A stretch of 64,000 nt of DNA from Bacteroidota bacterium (GTDB lineage: Bacteria > Bacteroidota > Bacteroidia > Cytophagales > Cyclobacteriaceae), in the NCBI GenBank assembly GCA_018267275.1, contig JAFDYV010000005.1, positions 1 through 64,000 on the forward strand, read 5' to 3'. Of this stretch, positions 1 to 8,239 are shown piece by piece (positions within the stretch are counted from its first letter, which is position 1; the number at the start of each line of letters is the position of its first letter). Below the pieces are notes generated by a model. The model was not told where the DNA came from and did no database searches. It worked only from the letters and a program-made list of their open reading frames with translations. A program made the translations under genes and the position numbers.

Positions 1-1374
1 GAGATTCCCCTCACAGATTTCACCGGTTTGACCACCAAGTCCAACATATCGCAAATCATTTTCTCGGGGCTGCCTACCGCGGCCGGCACCTTGTTCATCG
101 ACAATGTGTACTTCCACAACGTGACTGGCGGAGGTCCTCCTCCATCAGCGCCCACTACGGCAGCCACCACCCCTACGCGTGCTGCTGCCAACGTGATCTC
201 GCTGTTTAGCAATGCCTATACCAATCGCACCATCAACACCTGGCGCACAGATTGGTCGAACGCTACACTCACCGACCTACAGGTGGCGGGTAATGATACC
301 AAGCGCTACACCAATCTTGACTTTGTGGGTGTGGAGGCTGTTGGCCCTAACTCGATCAATGCATCGAGCATGCAGTTCTTCCACATAGATGTTTGGACAC
401 CCAACATGACCACCTTCCGCATCAAGTTGGTGGACTTCGGTGCGGACAACGCCTTTCAGGGCGGTGACGACAAGGAGCACGAGCTGGTGTTCACACCTAC
501 GCAAGGCCAGTGGAATGGCTACGACATACCGTTCGCTGACTTCACAGGGCTCACTACTCGGGCTAATATCTCACAGATTATTTTCTCTGGACTGCCTACA
601 GCTGCTAGCACGTTGTTTATCGATAACGTCTACTTCTACAATAATAACCCGACACCAGGAAGCCAGACCATTACATTCCCGGCTATTACAGATAAAACAG
701 TTGGCAACCCTGCATTCCAACTCACGGCAACGGCAAGCTCTAATTTGCCGGTCACCTATTCTACCACATCTGATAAAGTTACAATTGCCGGTAACACGGT
801 GACGATTGTGAAAGCTGGTAGAGTGGCCATCAAAGCCAGTCAGGCAGGAAACGCGTCATTTGCGCCTGCTGCAGATGTGACGCAATCGTTCTGTATTAAG
901 CCCGTGAAGCCAAGTGTTACAGTATCTGGTGCCAACACCGAATCGGTTACACTTACTTCGAATGCCTCAGTCGGCAACAGGTGGTTCTTAAACGGAACAG
1001 CTATACCATCTGCTACCAATGCAACGTTTAATGCAACAGCGGGCGGGGTATACAAAGTTCAAGTTGTTGTTGATGACTGTGCAAGCGAATTCTCATCAGA
1101 TGTTCCTTTAATCGTAACGGGGGACTTACCTGGTAATTTAGATGCAGTTGGAGTTTACCCTAACCCGGTAGAAGACAATCTGGAGTTGATTGGAGTGAAA
1201 GGAGAACTGTCAAATGTTCAATTGGTAGATCTTGCGGGAAGACAAAATGCCATTCAATTTGAGAAGCGCGGAGACACTTACAGAGCCAACGTGCAGCATT
1301 TGACATTCGGTTTATATGTTTTGCAAGTGCAAGACGGAACAATACTCCACCGCATTAAAGTGATCAAAAAATAA
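1..1374 (+). CDS. Secreted repeat protein with T9SS sorting domain, 5'-truncated by the window edge
   Basis: The frame is open from base 1, so the beginning of the gene is missing; the TTG at 28 lies inside a repeat and is not a credible start. The visible part holds the end of one module and then a complete copy of it (about bases 184-645). Both copies end in the same IIFSGLPTAA-x-TLFIDNVYF pattern, and the module resembles beta-sandwich carbohydrate-binding-like units appended to GH16 enzymes of Bacteroidota. It is followed by an Ig-like module (about 660-870), a second Ig-like module ending in VDDC and a C-terminal sorting domain beginning VYPNPVEDNLEL and ending with Lys-Lys. The last roughly 230 residues closely parallel the end of the GH16 protein at 2000-3559. 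It is probably exported by the Sec and type IX systems and displayed or released. The missing N-terminus may carry a catalytic domain; this is inferred, not seen. Confidence 0.85.
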   Translation, partial: EIPLTDFTGLTTKSNISQIIFSGLPTAAGTLFIDNVYFHNVTGGGPPPSAPTTAATTPTRAAANVISLFSNAYTNRTINTWRTDWSNATLTDLQVAGNDTKRYTNLDFVGVEAVGPNSINASSMQFFHIDVWTPNMTTFRIKLVDFGADNAFQGGDDKEHELVFTPTQGQWNGYDIPFADFTGLTTRANISQIIFSGLPTAASTLFIDNVYFYNNNPTPGSQTITFPAITDKTVGNPAFQLTATASSNLPVTYSTTSDKVTIAGNTVTIVKAGRVAIKASQAGNASFAPAADVTQSFCIKPVKPSVTVSGANTESVTLTSNASVGNRWFLNGTAIPSATNATFNATAGGVYKVQVVVDDCASEFSSDVPLIVTGDLPGNLDAVGVYPNPVEDNLELIGVKGELSNVQLVDLAGRQNAIQFEKRGDTYRANVQHLTFGLYVLQVQDGTILHRIKVIKK

Positions 1375-1383
1375 CATGTTCTC

Positions 1384-1420
1384 GTACCACGCACATATGA
1401 TGTCCGTGGTACTTCATCAT
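1384..1420 (+). terminator. Hairpin after the truncated sorting-domain gene
   Basis: GTACCACG at 1384-1391 pairs perfectly with CGTGGTAC at 1405-1412 around a 13-base loop, ten bases after the stop codon. The following tract (ttcatcatactttt) is only moderately T-rich, so this is a probable but not textbook rho-independent terminator. Confidence 0.5.
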
Positions 1421-1439
1421 ACTTTTAAACCAAAATAGC

Positions 1440-1895
1440 ATGAAAGCATTTAATTCAACAGCAACAAGAATCAGCCTTTCTGTTCTTGTTTTGATTTTCA
1501 TTGGTTTTTTTTCTAGCTGTGGCAGTGGCAGCGATGCCCCCACAATTTCAAAGCAAGACCAAGTGAAGGCAATCCTTACTGCATCGCCATGGAAAGTAAA
1601 TACAGTAAGTGTGGATGGCGTTGATAAAACAATAACATACAAAGATTTAGGGCTAACCTTTACGAATACAGGATTTACATCTGTAAGCGGAGGCGCAATA
1701 TGGCCTGCTTCGGGCACCTGGTCGTTTACATCGGCAGATGCCACTGCTATTAAACGGGATGATGGTCTTGAGGTCTCCATACAAGAAGCAACCGCTACAT
1801 CATTGAAACTTGGGCTAACTTGGACTAAGACAACAATTGGCCAGGGCAGAACGAATTCTGTAAGTGGCGCTCACGTTTTTTCATTTAGAAAGTAA
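1440..1895 (+). CDS. Small lipocalin-like lipoprotein
   Basis: A 151-residue protein with a lipoprotein signal peptide: a hydrophobic stretch followed by FFSSCGSGS, with the likely lipidated Cys at residue 27. The mature part starts with a helix-like segment (QDQVKAILTASPWKV) followed by short beta strands rich in Thr and Gly (TFTNTGFTS, GTWSFTSAD, LKLGLTW). This is the pattern of the small lipocalin-like beta-barrel lipoproteins common in Bacteroidota. A WxV motif after the first helix and a G-W/T-WSF strand fit that family. It lies between two secreted carbohydrate-related proteins and may be part of their cell-surface set, but no ligand can be named. It is followed by a good terminator and so probably ends its transcript. 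Confidence 0.75.
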   Translation: MKAFNSTATRISLSVLVLIFIGFFSSCGSGSDAPTISKQDQVKAILTASPWKVNTVSVDGVDKTITYKDLGLTFTNTGFTSVSGGAIWPASGTWSFTSADATAIKRDDGLEVSIQEATATSLKLGLTWTKTTIGQGRTNSVSGAHVFSFRK

Positions 1896-1916
1896 TCAGT
1901 ATCAATTTTCTGATAG

Positions 1917-1956
1917 AAAGGGATGCAGCATGAAGAGTTGCATCCTTTTCTTTTTC
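1917..1956 (+). terminator. Rho-independent terminator after the small lipoprotein
   Basis: GGATGCA at 1921-1927 and TGCATCC at 1939-1945 form a perfect 7-bp stem with an 11-base loop, followed directly by the T-rich tract ttttcttttt. The hairpin lies 25 bases after the lipoprotein stop codon. Confidence 0.75.
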
Positions 1957-1999
1957 GGTATCTTTCAGATTACTGCTTTAACTTGCCATGAGATAAACG

Positions 2000-3559
2000 A
2001 TGAGATTAGCTGCAATTGCTTTTGTTTCTCTGTTGGTTTGTCAAACTGACAGCATCGGCCAGTCAGGACCCCCAGATGGATACACGCTCGTTTGGTCAGA
2101 TGAATTTTCGGGTACTGGCTCGCTAAATTCAAATCTATGGTTTCACCAAACCCAATTGCCAGCGGGTGGTAGCTGGTTTAATGGTGAGTTGCAGCACTAT
2201 ACCAATCGATTGGTCAATTCATCGATCGGTAACGGTTTGCTCAAAATCACTGCGAGGCGCGAAAATTTTACCGATCAAGGTCAAACCAAACAATTTACGT
2301 CAGCACGACTCAATTCAAAGTTCGCTTTTACTTATGGGCGGGTAGATGTTCGCGCGAAGCTGCCGAGTGGCGCTGGCACTTGGCCTGCGATTTGGATGCT
2401 CGGACAAAACATCCTTGAACCGGGAGGCTTTTTCTCCAGTCAGTTCGGAACTGTTGGTTGGCCTGCGTGCGGTGAGATTGACATCATGGAGCATTGGGGC
2501 AATAATCCGAATGTCATTCACGGATCAATCCATACCCCTTCAAGTTTCGGAAGCACTATCAACACACAAACGCGTAGGTTGTCATTGGTGAGCAGTATGT
2601 TTTATGTCTACTCAATTGTTTGGGACGAAAATAAAATTGACTTCTTAATCGATGACGTTGTATTTTACAGCTATAATCCTCCTGTAAAAAACGCGAGTAC
2701 TTGGCCGTTTAACAAGCCGCAATATCTTTTGCTTAACATTGCGATGGGCGGAGTCGGTGGTCCAGTTGACCCCACCTTTACAGAATCTTCCATGGACATT
2801 GACTATGTAAGAATTTATCAGAAAGGAATTTCTCCACCGAACAATACACAAACCATTACATTTCCATCTATACCAAATAAGCTGATTTCCAGCCCACCTT
2901 TCCAGTTGGCTGCCTCTGCCAGCTCAAACCTGCCAGTCCAGTATTCATCAGCATCTGACAAGATCATCATCACCGGGAACACCGTCAGTATTGTAAGTGC
3001 AGGTCGCGTGGCAATAACGGCATCTCAGCCCGGCAACGGAACGGTAAGTGCCGCTCCAGACGTAAGCCAGTCGTTTTGCATCAACCCGGTGCAGCCATTG
3101 GTCGCAACTTCCGGAATCAATACCGGCCAAGTGACGCTTACTTCAAACGCCACTTCAGGAAATCAATGGTTCTTGAATGGAGTGGTAATGCCCGGAGCCA
3201 CGAGTGCATCTCTTTCAGTTGCCACTTCAGGTGTGTACAAAGTTCGGGTAATGGCAGATGATTGTCAAAGTGAATTCTCAGACGAAATTCCTATTCTAAT
3301 TACAGGGAACTTAGGGATGGATCAATACGATCTCACCGTTTTTCCGAATCCTGTAGATAATATCATTCAAATTTTTGGAATGCGGGAAGATATCACCAAT
3401 GCCATGATAACCGACCTGTTCGGTCATCAGAGCACCATTCATTTAGCGAAGCAGGGTAACAAATATGTTGCAAGCCTGGAACATTTACCCGCAGGTTTGT
3501 ATGTTTTACGCCTGCGCGTTAACGGTTCGTTGCATGCGACCAGAATACTTAAGAAGTAA
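2000..3559 (+). CDS. Glycoside hydrolase family 16 beta-glucanase with T9SS sorting domain
   Basis: A 519-residue secreted enzyme. A short signal peptide (residues 1-20) precedes a GH16 jelly-roll catalytic domain (about 25-275). The family active-site signature GEIDIMEHW occupies residues 158-166, so Glu159 is the likely nucleophile, Asp161 the helper and Glu164 the acid/base. Other GH16 landmarks are LVWSDEF near the start, WPAIWML before the active site and MDIDYVRIYQ closing the domain. Then come an Ig-like domain (TITFPSIPNK onward), a second Ig-like domain and a type IX sorting domain (FPNPVDNIIQI to the final Lys-Lys). GH16 members of this shape usually cut beta-1,3 or mixed beta-1,3/1,4-glucans such as laminarin; the exact substrate cannot be read from sequence. 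The ATG at 2000 gives a proper signal peptide. Its C-terminal region is paralogous to the end of the gene at 1-1374. Confidence 0.93.
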   Translation: MRLAAIAFVSLLVCQTDSIGQSGPPDGYTLVWSDEFSGTGSLNSNLWFHQTQLPAGGSWFNGELQHYTNRLVNSSIGNGLLKITARRENFTDQGQTKQFTSARLNSKFAFTYGRVDVRAKLPSGAGTWPAIWMLGQNILEPGGFFSSQFGTVGWPACGEIDIMEHWGNNPNVIHGSIHTPSSFGSTINTQTRRLSLVSSMFYVYSIVWDENKIDFLIDDVVFYSYNPPVKNASTWPFNKPQYLLLNIAMGGVGGPVDPTFTESSMDIDYVRIYQKGISPPNNTQTITFPSIPNKLISSPPFQLAASASSNLPVQYSSASDKIIITGNTVSIVSAGRVAITASQPGNGTVSAAPDVSQSFCINPVQPLVATSGINTGQVTLTSNATSGNQWFLNGVVMPGATSASLSVATSGVYKVRVMADDCQSEFSDEIPILITGNLGMDQYDLTVFPNPVDNIIQIFGMREDITNAMITDLFGHQSTIHLAKQGNKYVASLEHLPAGLYVLRLRVNGSLHATRILKK

Positions 3560-3595
3560 GTAAATCTTAAGCGATTGGATTTTTGAAATGCCCAG

Positions 3596-3626
3596 CAAAA
3601 AAGCGCGACCGTTTTTCAGCCGCGCC
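3596..3626 (-). terminator. Terminator of the amidohydrolase operon
   Basis: Read on the minus strand, GCGCGGC (3625-3619) pairs with GTCGCGC (3609-3603), with one G-T wobble, around a 9-base loop. It is followed by six T residues (plus-strand A run at 3597-3602). It lies just past the minus-strand gene ending at 3652. On the plus strand the hairpin has only a short T tract, so it may act weakly for the GH16 gene too. Confidence 0.65.
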
Positions 3627-3651
3627 TTTCAAATTTAAGTGGAATAATGAT

Positions 3652-4974
3652 TTAGTTCTTACTCAACCCCGGCTCGCGTTTTAAGAATTCGTTGTACAGT
3701 TCTATTTGGCGGTTGGTCATCGGCATCTGCCATCCATCAATAAACACGTGCTTCACTTGGGTTTTGGTTTCAAAAGGGTCGCCATCACAGACAAAAAGGT
3801 TCGCTACTTTTCCTATCTCTAACGAACCAAACTTGTCGCTCACGCCTAAAATCTCAGCCGGAATAATGGTAATGGCACGCAGTGCTTGTTGGGCATCCAT
3901 GCCATAGGCCACTGCAAAGCCTGCATGGTAGGGTAAGTTGCGGTAGTTACCGTTACCTTCTTCCAAACTGCGAATGGCTACTTTTACTCCGGCTTTTTGC
4001 AGTAACCCTGCATTAGCATACGCAGCATCATATCGATCATAGTCTCGCGTGGGCAATGCAATCACAGGGCCTGTGATCACCGGCACATTCGCTTTGGCAA
4101 TCTCTTCTGCCACGCGCCAGCCCTCTGATACGCCCATGAGCGAAACCTTTTTCACCTTCTTTTCTTTTATCCATTTTAATGCAGCTTGGATGTCTTTGGC
4201 TGCGTTCACCTCAATTAGTAACATGCGCTCGCCCCGTACCACGGGTAACATCGCTTGCATCTCGGGGTAATAAGCAAGTCCTTTTCCTTTGGTGGCGCTA
4301 TCGAGCTTGTGATATTGAATGGATTTGTCCCACACATCGTTCAATTGCTGCATGGCTTTTTCAGATGCTTTTTTGATATCATCATCTGAACGCCTATCAA
4401 AGAAGCCTCTTCGACCCGTGTTGGGGAAATTCACCACCACGCCTTCAAAGCCCGCATACATTTGGTCGGGTACGTAACCAAACAAATTCACCAGTGCAGC
4501 AGTGCCAGGAATCAATCCACCATCGGGTGTGACCAATGTGGTAGTCACTCCGCTGACACGCGTAACGGGAATAGCGGTGGCATTAGGGTTAATGGCCGTG
4601 AGTGCTTTGATCTGTGGAAGCACCTCCCCTTTTTCCGTCTCATCGCTGGCTTGAGGTATCTGCCCGATTTCAACCAAACCAATTTTTCCGCCAGCATCAA
4701 TAAGCCCCGGATAAACACGCAAGCCTTTACAGTCGATCACTTGCGCACCGGAAGGAACGGTAACATTAGTGCCCAGTGCCAGTATCTTTCCACCCGACAA
4801 AACAATGGTGCCGTTTTGAATGGTGCCTTTGGTCACTGTTTCAATGGTAGCATTGGTGAGTGCAAAAGTCCCATTCTTTGCCTTCGGGTTTTGCGCCTGC
4901 ACGTGCACAATAAAAATGGCCAACACGCTGGTGATGACACCAATCATTAATTGTATTCTTTTCTTCATCGCCAT
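3652..4974 (-). CDS. Exported amidohydrolase-fold protein lacking metal ligands
   Basis: A 440-residue protein with a cleavable signal peptide (about residues 1-27, ending VHVQAQ). It has the composite-domain architecture of imidazolonepropionase-like amidohydrolases: an N-terminal beta part (TIVLSGGKILALG), the start of the barrel (VYPGLIDA) and the usual C-terminal return to the beta domain (FGSLEIGKVANLFVCDGDPFE). The metal-binding HxH that normally follows GLIDA is replaced by GGK (residues 95-97). The positions matching the later His and Asp ligands of its neighbour read NAAKD, MGVSEG and RSLEEG. It therefore looks like a pseudoenzyme. The frame is intact and full length, so it is not a decayed gene. 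It starts six bases after the stop of the metal-site-containing gene at 4981-6390 and is the last gene of that operon. ATG at 4968 is an alternative start. Confidence 0.85.
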   Translation of the reverse strand: MAMKKRIQLMIGVITSVLAIFIVHVQAQNPKAKNGTFALTNATIETVTKGTIQNGTIVLSGGKILALGTNVTVPSGAQVIDCKGLRVYPGLIDAGGKIGLVEIGQIPQASDETEKGEVLPQIKALTAINPNATAIPVTRVSGVTTTLVTPDGGLIPGTAALVNLFGYVPDQMYAGFEGVVVNFPNTGRRGFFDRRSDDDIKKASEKAMQQLNDVWDKSIQYHKLDSATKGKGLAYYPEMQAMLPVVRGERMLLIEVNAAKDIQAALKWIKEKKVKKVSLMGVSEGWRVAEEIAKANVPVITGPVIALPTRDYDRYDAAYANAGLLQKAGVKVAIRSLEEGNGNYRNLPYHAGFAVAYGMDAQQALRAITIIPAEILGVSDKFGSLEIGKVANLFVCDGDPFETKTQVKHVFIDGWQMPMTNRQIELYNEFLKREPGLSKN

Positions 4975-4980
4975 CGAGTA

Positions 4981-6390
4981 TTAATTGTTAAACAAGTCAG
5001 AAAGATCGAGCTCTACATCTTGCACGCAGTTGTCTTTGTCGTGCGCATACGATTTATGGATGGTGGGGATATCCACCGTTTCTTTTGGATCGGTCCACAA
5101 CCGCATGTCGTTGGCGTCTTTGGCGCGATCAAATCTTACCACGCCATCCACAATTGAATATTGCGGCACACCGTAAATCGAAAGTGGATGGTTTTTGAAG
5201 ATGGCGAAGTCAGCATCTTTGCCCACTTCAATCGAACCCACTCTGTTTTCGATGCCCAATTGTTTCGCTGGATTAATGGTGATGAGAGACAGTGCCTCAT
5301 CATCGCTTAGGCCACCGTATTTCTGCGTTTTGCCTGCTTGGTGATACAGGTTTCGGATCATGCCGGCATCGTCTGAGTTGATAGAAGTAACCACTCCGTT
5401 CTTCACCAAAATTGCTGCATTATAGGCAGTGGAATAATAAACTTCTAATTTGTATTGCCACCAGTCTGAAAATACTGAGGCCATAGCGCCTGCAGCCGCT
5501 AATTCTGGCGCCACTTTAAATCCTTCGTTCACGTGCTGGAAAGTAATGCGTTTGATTCCAAAATCTTTGCAAACATTCAGCATCATGTTGATCTCATCTG
5601 CGCGGTAACTATGGCAGTGGATGATGATATTGCCTTTCAAAATCTCTGCAAGTGTTTCTAATCGCAAGCTGTATGTAGGAGGTGTACCTCTAAAACCTTT
5701 TACCAGTTTGTTGGTATTGTATTTCTCCCACGCTTCTTTGTACTCTTTTGCTTGTGAAAATGCTTCACGAATAACAAACTCCACGCCCATACGGGTTTGA
5801 GGTTGTGTGCCATCTCTCCTGCCATGACCTGTCGGGTTTTCGCCCAAGGCAAACTTGATGGTGCGCGGGGCGCCCTCCATCTTCATTGTTTCTTGATCGA
5901 ACGTTCCGAAGCGGTGCTTGATAGTTTGGCATTGTCCACCTATGGAATTGGCCGAACCGTGCATCGCATGCGATGTAGTGCACCCTCCTGCCAGTGCTCG
6001 GTAAATGCTGATTTGCATAGGATTGATGGCATCAGCCACATGCACTTCTGGCGTAATGGCATTTGTACCTTCGTTGATGGCATCCAGCCCAATGTGCGAG
6101 TGTGCATCGATGATGCCCGGCATCACAAACAAACCACTGGCGTCAATCACGTTTACACCCGCGGGCGTTGCAATGGATTTTCCTATTTGCACAATCTTGC
6201 CATCACGTACTAATACATCTGTTTGTTCGAGTGTCCCTTTGGTAACGGTAAGCACTGTACCATTCTTGATCAGCACACTTCCACGTTCGATTTGTGCAGT
6301 GGCGGTTAGTGCGAATAGCAGAATGGTGAATGCACTGACGACTGCTAACTGCTTACTGCCTACTTTAATTTTTGTGAATTTGAAATTCAT
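4981..6390 (-). CDS. Exported metal-dependent amidohydrolase (imidazolonepropionase-like)
   Basis: A 469-residue exported hydrolase. A long N-terminal signal region ends around TATAQ (about residue 33). The barrel opens with MPGIIDAHSH, giving metal ligands His97 and His99. Later candidates are His258/His260 (IIHCH), His286 (TFQHVNEG) and Asp340/Asp341 (NSDDAG). This is the full ligand pattern of the amidohydrolase superfamily. The closing segment VGSIEVGKDADFAIF is typical for imidazolonepropionase-like members, which include prolidase-type enzymes and related cyclic-amide hydrolases. The substrate is unknown. It is the middle gene of three related genes in one operon (33 bases after 6424-8133, six bases before 3652-4974), and the two flanking proteins have lost their metal ligands. 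The probable location is the periplasm or outer membrane face. Confidence 0.9.
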   Translation of the reverse strand: MNFKFTKIKVGSKQLAVVSAFTILLFALTATAQIERGSVLIKNGTVLTVTKGTLEQTDVLVRDGKIVQIGKSIATPAGVNVIDASGLFVMPGIIDAHSHIGLDAINEGTNAITPEVHVADAINPMQISIYRALAGGCTTSHAMHGSANSIGGQCQTIKHRFGTFDQETMKMEGAPRTIKFALGENPTGHGRRDGTQPQTRMGVEFVIREAFSQAKEYKEAWEKYNTNKLVKGFRGTPPTYSLRLETLAEILKGNIIIHCHSYRADEINMMLNVCKDFGIKRITFQHVNEGFKVAPELAAAGAMASVFSDWWQYKLEVYYSTAYNAAILVKNGVVTSINSDDAGMIRNLYHQAGKTQKYGGLSDDEALSLITINPAKQLGIENRVGSIEVGKDADFAIFKNHPLSIYGVPQYSIVDGVVRFDRAKDANDMRLWTDPKETVDIPTIHKSYAHDKDNCVQDVELDLSDLFNN

Positions 6391-6423
6391 AGTTCTTATT
6401 TTAAAAGACTATTAGTTATTTGA

Positions 6424-8133
6424 TTACTTCGGGTCTTTGCTCGCTTCAATTGTGAAACTGCCAAACTGCCCCACACTGGAATTTCCCTTGAATGTGTCTC
6501 CTTCTACCGTGGCAGAAACTTCCACATCAATGGACCTACCTCCGAAGCTAAGAGAGTAAGAATAAGTCAGTGCGTTGCCTTCAAGCGTTACGGATTTCAG
6601 TGGAATTTCATTTTGCAGTCTACCACCCGAAATCGAGCCCGAATAATTGGAGCCATCTTTCTTAAAGGTTACCTTGTTTGTCGATTTCCCCTGGGGGCTA
6701 TCGGTGGTGGTAGACCAACTTCCTTGAATTTCAACCTTTGCATTTGGGTCACCTTTCTTCGTTTCTTTTACTTCCATTTTGTAAAGGCTGCCTTCAACAA
6801 ATACGTACCTTACCTTTGCTTTTTCATTGAAGTATGGCTTATCCGTAATCACCAAATTAGCCATCTTACCGTTGTCAACGGTTCCGAGTCGATCAGTTAA
6901 CCCTAGCAATTGAGCAGGAGTTGTTGTCAGCGAAGCAAGTGCAGCATCTTCTGGGAGCCCGGCAGCAATCATTCTCCTTAAGTTGGCTGGAATATCCTTT
7001 GGCTTCGCGCTCATGGCCGAGAACCCAAAGGGTATGCCTGCTTTATTAAAGCTAGCTGCTTGCGCGGTGAAGTTTGCAATCGCATCGGCCTTTCTTTTTT
7101 CAAGTGCCGCTTTTTCTAATTCAGCTGCAGACTTTGGCTTATCTTCCTTTTTTGGTTCTTCTTTTTTGGTGCCACTGTTTGCATCTGCCTTTTTGTCTTT
7201 GTCGTCTTTCTTCACTTCTTCAGGTAAATCAAGTGAAAGAAACACTTTCGCTCCAGCATTTTTTAATTTCCCTATGATAGGCCAACCTTCTTTCAAGTCT
7301 CCAACGATCAAAGGAAACTTCAAATCGTTTTTCAACATTAGCACCCGTTGCGTTTCCAATAGTTTTTCAGATTTAAACAACATCGGCATCCGTTGGTCAA
7401 TCACTGGATAAAAAGATTCCAATACCCGATCCGACACAGGACGTTCTACGCCTACCCGGTTGGATGCATACAAACTTTGATTCGTTTTAGCAGCTTGCGC
7501 TTGCCGGTACAAGTCGCGCCACTTCGCCATTACTCCGATAATGGTGGCTGGGTACACGCCCTCTGCTCCCGATAGTTCTGAATACATTGCCGAGTTATTG
7601 ACCAGTACCATCGCATCTGCTGTTCTTCCACCCAACGAAATAATCGCAGATTGCCCCGGCAATAAATTGCCGTGCGGTACTACTTGCGCGGCAGTGAAGC
7701 CAATGTTTCTAAGGTCTTCAATTGCTTTGTCTGATGGGTTGAGAAAATTCCTAACATCGTTTTGTGGCGTGATACCAGCCCTTTCGTTGGTTGGCTTTCC
7801 AGGATCCTTGGGCCGCTCACGCTGTTCTTCCTTTGGCTTGGTCACGCCAACGCGCGAAAAGCCATCGATAAAACCGGCATATACAAACATAGAGTCAGCC
7901 TTGATGATCACCGCATCGGATGGTACTACTACTGAGGCACCGACTGCCTGGATGAGTCCATCTTTGATGACTACCGTTCCTTTTTCAATCATTCGGCCGG
8001 GCGCCTGAATGATGCGCGCATTGGTGAGCGCATATGTTCTGGTAACGGGTGCCAGTTCTTTTTCATCTTGCGCCCAAATTTGAACGCAATAGAAACACAG
8101 GAACACCATCATCGAAAAGTAGTTCTTTTGCAT
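6424..8133 (-). CDS. Exported amidohydrolase-fold protein without metal site, with extra C-terminal beta domain
   Basis: A 569-residue protein with a signal peptide ending near QIWAQ (residue 22). The first third follows the amidohydrolase composite-domain pattern up to VYAGFIDGFSR. There the DAHxH motif of active relatives is replaced by DGFSR (residues 90-94), so both His ligands are lost. No replacement His or Asp ligands are visible downstream. A Lys/Glu/Asp-rich linker (about residues 290-345) interrupts the barrel region. After the usual LGLTDRLGTVDNGKMANLVI return, about 120 residues form an added beta-rich domain (GSWSTTTDSPQG to the end) that resembles small lipocalin-like folds. It is the first gene of the three-gene operon. 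A structural or regulatory partner of the active middle protein is the simplest reading. Confidence 0.83.
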   Translation of the reverse strand: MQKNYFSMMVFLCFYCVQIWAQDEKELAPVTRTYALTNARIIQAPGRMIEKGTVVIKDGLIQAVGASVVVPSDAVIIKADSMFVYAGFIDGFSRVGVTKPKEEQRERPKDPGKPTNERAGITPQNDVRNFLNPSDKAIEDLRNIGFTAAQVVPHGNLLPGQSAIISLGGRTADAMVLVNNSAMYSELSGAEGVYPATIIGVMAKWRDLYRQAQAAKTNQSLYASNRVGVERPVSDRVLESFYPVIDQRMPMLFKSEKLLETQRVLMLKNDLKFPLIVGDLKEGWPIIGKLKNAGAKVFLSLDLPEEVKKDDKDKKADANSGTKKEEPKKEDKPKSAAELEKAALEKRKADAIANFTAQAASFNKAGIPFGFSAMSAKPKDIPANLRRMIAAGLPEDAALASLTTTPAQLLGLTDRLGTVDNGKMANLVITDKPYFNEKAKVRYVFVEGSLYKMEVKETKKGDPNAKVEIQGSWSTTTDSPQGKSTNKVTFKKDGSNYSGSISGGRLQNEIPLKSVTLEGNALTYSYSLSFGGRSIDVEVSATVEGDTFKGNSSVGQFGSFTIEASKDPK

Positions 8134-8239
8134 ATCAAGATATTATCAGAGGGAAAAATACAGACTATTTGCTCGCTACCAGCTTCGCGTTACAGGAATG
8201 GCAAAAAGAAACGATTAAAGGAATTAAATCGGAATCGGT

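Noticed and set aside
3652..4974. Pseudogene or sequencing frameshift for the third amidohydrolase
   Set aside because: The frame is full length, has its own signal peptide and keeps the family fold features; only the metal ligands are missing, as in the 6424-8133 gene.
6983..7411. 142-codon plus-strand open frame inside an amidohydrolase gene
   Set aside because: Its Ser/Phe/Ala-rich sequence is the antisense of the Lys/Glu-rich linker and carries no start context.
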